DNA from: JAFGKM01 sp964403465
GTDB taxonomy: Bacteria; Ratteibacteria; UBA8468; B48-G9; JAFGKM01
DNA length: 18,701 nt
Assembly (NCBI GenBank): GCA_964403465.1
Contig: CAYOFY010000028.1
Location: 1 to 18,701 of the forward strand
Reading direction: 5' to 3'
The translations under genes and the position numbers were made by a program. Below are positions 14,786-18,701 of the stretch, piece after piece; positions within the stretch are counted from its first letter, which is position 1, and each line of letters begins with the position of its first letter. Under the pieces are notes generated by a model. That model searched no databases. It saw only the letters and a list, made by a program, of their open reading frames with translations, and had not been told where the DNA came from.

Positions 14786-17578
14786 ATGGATTATTCCAGA
14801 ACTGTTTATCTGCCAGAAACGCCCTTTCCCATGAAGGGAAACCTGAGCGAAAGGGAGCCGGAATTCCTCCGGCTGTGGGAAGAAAAAGATATCTATCACG
14901 GCATAATCCGCAAGAATACGGGCGGGCCCGTCTATATCCTGCATGACGGACCGCCATACGCAAACGGCCACATCCACCTGGGCACCGCTCTCAACAAGAT
15001 ACTGAAGGACGTGGTCGTGAAGTACCGTTCCATGCGCGGATTCTACTCCCCATACAAACCGGGTTGGGACTGCCACGGGATGCCCATAGAACACCAGGTT
15101 TTCAAGGAGATGAAGTCCGGAAAGGGCGATGTCGCCGCACTTGAATTCAGGAAGAAAGCGGCGGAATACGCGAGGAAATTCGCGTCCATACAGAAAAAGG
15201 AATTCAAACGCCTCGGCGTTCTCGGAGACTGGGAAAACCCCTATCTCACCATGCACCCTGACTACGAGGCGGACATAATAAAGGCGTTCGGGGAACTTGC
15301 CATTTCAGGATACATATACCAGACCTACAAGCCGATTTACTGGTGCATCTCCTGCGAAACGGCACTTGCCGAGGCGGAGATAGAATATGCCGACAAGAAG
15401 GCGCCTGCCATATACGTGAAGTTCCCGGTATCCGACGGCCCGGAAAAGAAATTTTCCTTCCTCATATGGACAACGACGCCGTGGACCCTGCCGGCAAATA
15501 CCGCGATAGCGGTGCATCCCGAGATGGAATATGTTCTCGTTGACACGGATGAAGGCAGGTACATGCTGGCGGAGAAACGGCTTGAGGAAGTCATGTCCAG
15601 GCGGGGGCTCAGGGCATCGGTGGTGAAAACCCTCCCGGGAAGGGATCTTGAAGGACTCACGTATTCCAATCCCCTCGTTGAGAGGAAATCCCGCATCATC
15701 CTCGCCGATTTCGTTTCGTCGGAAGACGGAACCGGTTGCGTCCATTCCGCGCCCGGCCACGGCGAAGAGGATTATTACGCAGGGCTGAAAAATAACCTTG
15801 AGATACTCTCCCCCGTGGACGAGAAGGGGAGGTTTACCGACGACGTGAAGGAGTTTGCGGGAATAAGGGTTTTTGACGCGGACAGCCGCATAATAGAAAA
15901 ATTGAGGAAAACCGGGGCTCTCTTCCACAGCGAGGAGATAACCCACTCCTACCCGCACTGCTGGAGATGCAAGAAACCCGTTATTTTCAGGTCAACGAAA
16001 CAGTGGTTCCTGAAGATTGACCACGACGGGCTGAGGGAAACGATGAACGGCGAGATAGAGAAAACGCGGTGGGTTCCGACCGAGGGCAAAAACAGGATTT
16101 CCTCAATGGTCGGACTGAGACCGGACTGGTGCCTTTCAAGACAGCGGCTGTGGGGGGTGCCGATACCGATATTCTACTGTGCGGGATGCGGGAAGCCGGT
16201 GATAACGAAAGAGACCGTGGCACACGCGGAAGCGCTTGTGAGGGAGAGAGGTGCAGACGTATGGCTGGAGAAGACGGAGAAGGAACTCCTGCCAGACGGT
16301 TTCCGGTGTCCTTTCTGCGGGGACGGAGGGTTCCGGAAGGAAAAGGACATCCTTGACGTGTGGTTTGACTCGGGCGTCAGCCACCTTGCCGTGCTCAAGG
16401 AGAGGGACGGGTTGAGATGGCCGGCGGACCTTTACCTGGAAGGGAGCGACCAGCACAGGGGCTGGTTCCAGACATCCCTCATCACCTCATGCGGAATCAG
16501 AAAGAAGGCGCCCTACGGGACAGTGCTCACGCACGGATTCGTGGTGGATGCCGAGGGCAGAAAGATGAGCAAGTCCCTGGGCAACGTCATGATGCCAGAC
16601 GAACTGATAAAGAAATACGGTGCGGAGATACTTCGCATCTGGAGTGTAGCGGAAAACTACCAGCAGGACGTGAGAATCTCTGAGCGTATCATAAAAAACC
16701 TTGTCATGTCTTACAGGAATATACGCAATACCCTGCGGTTCCTCCTGGGAAACCTCCATGATTTCCGGCCGGGCCAGGCGCTTGAGGTTTCGGAACTGAA
16801 CGGCGCGGACAGGTGGGCTATTGAGAAACTCAGAGAAATGGCGGAAAATGTGGCCGGACACTACGAAAGGTTCTCGTTCAACAAGGTGTACGAGGAGATG
16901 CACAACTACTGCAACGTCCACCTTTCCTCGTTCTACCTGGACCACCTTAAGGACCGCCTTTACACATACGGCAGGGACTCGCTGGAGAGAAAGTCCGCGC
17001 AGACAGTCCTTTACCATATCCTGAACGCGCTGCTTAGAATCATTGCACCCGTCCTCTCCTTCACCGCGGAAGAGGCATATCAACTTCTGCCGTGGAAGAA
17101 GGAAGCCAGCATCTTCATGGAAAACTGGCCGGAAATGGAGCCCGCCGACAAAGGCGTCCTGGAAAGATGGGAACGGTTTTTTGAGATCCGGAGACAGGTG
17201 CTCAAAAAGATAGAGGAAAAAAGGGAAGAAAAGGTTGTTGGAAGCAGCCTTGAGGCAAAGGTAACTGTTGCGGCAGACGCCGGGACACTTGAATTCCTGA
17301 GAGGGTTCGGTGGACTTGCCGGCCTTTTCATAGTCTCCGAGGTTGTGCTGTCGCCCCTGTCCCGGTCCGCCACCCCCCCGCAAGGGGCGAATGAAACACA
17401 GAGAGGAGAAAACCGTGGGTACGGGGACATTCTGGATATAACGGTGGAAAAAACATCCTACGGCAAGTGCCGGAGATGCTGGGTGCATTTTCCCGAGGTG
17501 GGCACAGGGGATAACCCTGAACTCTGTTCCAAGTGCCGCAAGGTTCTGAAAGACGACGGACTGACCCCTTTACCCTGA
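14786..17578 (+). CDS. ileS: Isoleucyl-tRNA synthetase
   Basis: 930 residues, typical of bacterial IleRS. It charges tRNA-Ile and edits misactivated valine. Class I signatures: PPYANGHIHLG (HIHLG at 62-66) and KMSKS (593-597). The editing domain includes FLIWTTTPWTLPANTAIAV. Near the C terminus the zinc-binding cysteines C895, C898, C914 and C917 are all present. Just before that domain lies an odd linker (about residues 855-885) with PLSRSATPPQGANETQRGEN, encoded by DNA containing an 8-bp inverted repeat and a run of seven C; the frame remains open through it. AAAGGAG precedes the ATG. The last codons and stop lie in a 14-nt inverted match to the leader repeat before pyrG. Confidence 0.97.
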   Translation: MDYSRTVYLPETPFPMKGNLSEREPEFLRLWEEKDIYHGIIRKNTGGPVYILHDGPPYANGHIHLGTALNKILKDVVVKYRSMRGFYSPYKPGWDCHGMPIEHQVFKEMKSGKGDVAALEFRKKAAEYARKFASIQKKEFKRLGVLGDWENPYLTMHPDYEADIIKAFGELAISGYIYQTYKPIYWCISCETALAEAEIEYADKKAPAIYVKFPVSDGPEKKFSFLIWTTTPWTLPANTAIAVHPEMEYVLVDTDEGRYMLAEKRLEEVMSRRGLRASVVKTLPGRDLEGLTYSNPLVERKSRIILADFVSSEDGTGCVHSAPGHGEEDYYAGLKNNLEILSPVDEKGRFTDDVKEFAGIRVFDADSRIIEKLRKTGALFHSEEITHSYPHCWRCKKPVIFRSTKQWFLKIDHDGLRETMNGEIEKTRWVPTEGKNRISSMVGLRPDWCLSRQRLWGVPIPIFYCAGCGKPVITKETVAHAEALVRERGADVWLEKTEKELLPDGFRCPFCGDGGFRKEKDILDVWFDSGVSHLAVLKERDGLRWPADLYLEGSDQHRGWFQTSLITSCGIRKKAPYGTVLTHGFVVDAEGRKMSKSLGNVMMPDELIKKYGAEILRIWSVAENYQQDVRISERIIKNLVMSYRNIRNTLRFLLGNLHDFRPGQALEVSELNGADRWAIEKLREMAENVAGHYERFSFNKVYEEMHNYCNVHLSSFYLDHLKDRLYTYGRDSLERKSAQTVLYHILNALLRIIAPVLSFTAEEAYQLLPWKKEASIFMENWPEMEPADKGVLERWERFFEIRRQVLKKIEEKREEKVVGSSLEAKVTVAADAGTLEFLRGFGGLAGLFIVSEVVLSPLSRSATPPQGANETQRGENRGYGDILDITVEKTSYGKCRRCWVHFPEVGTGDNPELCSKCRKVLKDDGLTPLP
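17351..17390. repeat. Inverted repeat inside ileS
   Basis: TCGCCCCT (17351-17358) and AGGGGCGA (17383-17390) are perfectly complementary, enclosing a C-rich loop with seven consecutive C (17373-17379). It encodes part of an unusual Pro/Ser/Gly-rich linker ahead of the C-terminal zinc domain, and may be a small palindromic insertion tolerated in frame. Confidence 0.6.
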
Positions 17579-17612
17579 ACCCGAGTCATGGGTCCCGAAC
17601 CCCGGTGGTTAA

Positions 17613-18098
17613 ATGGAATACATAATTGACGGCTACAACCTTATAAAGAGCAGTTTCCTGAGGGAGAACGAAAGACGGTCCGCTGATTATGCAAGAAGGT
17701 CTCTCTTCAACATCCTCGCTGACTACCGCAGGAAACACCCCTCGGTCAGTTTTACGACTGTATTTGACGGTTTCCCGGATTCGCTGGAGATACTCAGGGA
17801 CAGGAGGATACGCGTTGTCTTTTCCGGGGACGTCACCGCCGACGAACTCATAAGGGAGATGCTGGAGAAAACCCCGGAGAACAACCGCCTCAGAACAGTG
17901 GTTTCGGACGACAGGGGCGTCAGGGATTGCGGAAGGCTGTTCGGGGCAAAGGTGCTGACCGTTTCGGAATTTCTGGCGGTCGTTTACACGCATGCGCAAT
18001 CACATAAGGGACGGTCGAAAAACGGGCACAAGGAAGCAGCGTCCGTGAACAGGACGAGGATAGAGAAGGAACTGAAGGATTTTTACACGAAGAAATGA
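17613..18098 (+). CDS. NYN-domain ribonuclease, YacP/Rae1-like
   Basis: 161 residues. The YacP-type NYN (PIN-like) fold is recognisable from IIDGYNLI (4-11; D6, N9), TVFDG (49-53; D52), TADELI (75-80; D77) and VVSDDRGV (96-103; D99/D100), followed by GAKVLTVSEFL. These acidic residues form the expected metal-dependent nuclease site. In Bacillus the family member Rae1 cleaves mRNA on the ribosome; that role here is inference. The C-terminal tail is basic and hydrophilic (HKGRSKNGHKE), suitable for RNA contact. The gene starts 34 nt after ileS and is followed 19 nt later by the translin-family gene, so all three may be cotranscribed. The upstream Shine-Dalgarno is weak (GGTGG). Confidence 0.82.
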   Translation: MEYIIDGYNLIKSSFLRENERRSADYARRSLFNILADYRRKHPSVSFTTVFDGFPDSLEILRDRRIRVVFSGDVTADELIREMLEKTPENNRLRTVVSDDRGVRDCGRLFGAKVLTVSEFLAVVYTHAQSHKGRSKNGHKEAASVNRTRIEKELKDFYTKK

Positions 18099-18117
18099 AA
18101 GGCGGAGGAGAACGAAA

Positions 18118-18699
18118 ATGAAGAAACTGGAAAAGAAGCTGAAAAACCTTTTTGAGAAAGAGGATGCGGCGAGGGAAGAATCTCTCAAACTGTCCCGCGA
18201 GGTGGGCAGGATGGCGGCAGACTCCATAAAGAAGATACACCAGCGGCGTTACGCGGAGGCGGAAAAGGAGATGAAGGAGGCGGCGGCCATTCTCGTGAAG
18301 GCGAAAAAGCGGCTTGAAAAATTCCCCGAAATAATGTACGCGGGATTCCTGCACGCGGCGGAGAAGGAACTGGCGGAGGCTGTCATCACGCTCAACGTCA
18401 TAAAAAACGGCAGGATACCATCTCCGGACGAATACGGTTTTGACTGCAAGAGTTACCTTCACGGCCTTTGCGAGTGCAACGGAGAACTGAGAAGGTACAT
18501 GCTGGACGAGATACGGAAGGGCAGGATAGAGGAGTGCGAATCAATGCTCGCGGTCATGGACGACATCTACTTCTTCCTGCTGAACTTCCAGTACACAGAC
18601 GCGATAACGCGGTCGCTTCGAAGGCAGGTTGATTATGTCCGCAGCATGCTTGAGCGCGCACGCTCCGAGGTCACCCTTGCCAAGATCCATAAGCGCTGA
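18118..18699 (+). CDS. Translin-family protein
   Basis: 193 residues, almost entirely helical. It has the translin layout: an N-terminal EESLKLSREVGRMAADSIKKIHQRRYAEA helix, YAGFLHAAEKELAEAV in the middle, then YLHGLCECNGELRR (113-126) and MDDIYFFLLNFQYTDAITRSLRRQVDYVRSMLERA at the end. Translin and TRAX form ring-shaped complexes that bind and cut RNA or single-stranded DNA in eukaryotes, and archaea carry homologues. E84 and E87 (ELAE) occupy the place of the TRAX catalytic Glu pair; I cannot align the third acidic residue safely. GGAGGAG precedes the ATG. Pairing with an NYN ribonuclease suggests RNA metabolism. The gene is complete, ending two bases before the window edge. Confidence 0.8.
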   Translation: MKKLEKKLKNLFEKEDAAREESLKLSREVGRMAADSIKKIHQRRYAEAEKEMKEAAAILVKAKKRLEKFPEIMYAGFLHAAEKELAEAVITLNVIKNGRIPSPDEYGFDCKSYLHGLCECNGELRRYMLDEIRKGRIEECESMLAVMDDIYFFLLNFQYTDAITRSLRRQVDYVRSMLERARSEVTLAKIHKR

Positions 18700-18701
18700 A
18701 A

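Noticed and set aside
16487..17488. A 333-codon open frame antisense to ileS
   Set aside because: It lies opposite conserved IleRS sequence and shows no family motif.

Overview
The window reads as chromosomal housekeeping DNA from a Gram-negative bacterium. The outer membrane is implied by four lipopolysaccharide genes: a PagL-type lipid A deacylase, lpxB, an MsbA-type flippase and kdsB. A Nitrospirota-like anaerobe (single-cluster ferredoxin, NikR, a bacterial translin-family protein) is a weak guess from gene content and sequence style; nothing here fixes the lineage.

Layout. Positions 1-357 hold no gene but contain a structured repeat of about 193 bp. A plus-strand run follows: a radical SAM protein, then pagL-lpxB-msbA with overlapping ends, then purL-purM with overlapping ends. 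nikR lies on the minus strand and meets purM tail to tail. A second copy of the 193-bp repeat sits directly upstream of nikR, in the same orientation relative to its gene as the first copy. Next come kdsB and pyrG (plus), which meet a minus-strand ferredoxin-trpE-trpG operon whose last gene overlaps the end of pyrG. ileS reads divergently from that operon and is followed by a YacP/Rae1-like NYN ribonuclease gene and a translin-family gene.

How the genes work together. LpxB makes the lipid A disaccharide, MsbA flips the lipid, PagL trims it in the outer membrane, and KdsB activates Kdo using CTP made by PyrG. PurL and PurM catalyse consecutive purine steps. TrpE/TrpG start tryptophan synthesis and are coupled to a small ferredoxin. 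The NYN and translin-family proteins may form a small RNA-processing pair.

The least explained elements are non-coding: (i) the two-copy repeat, which keeps a central hairpin while changing its bases completely and contains competing long-range and local stems; (ii) a shorter degenerate repeat that supplies the sequence just upstream of the start codons of kdsB, pyrG and ileS; (iii) a back-to-back promoter pair sharing one -35 box between ileS and the ferredoxin-trp operon. No rRNA, tRNA, CRISPR array, transposase or prophage gene was seen.
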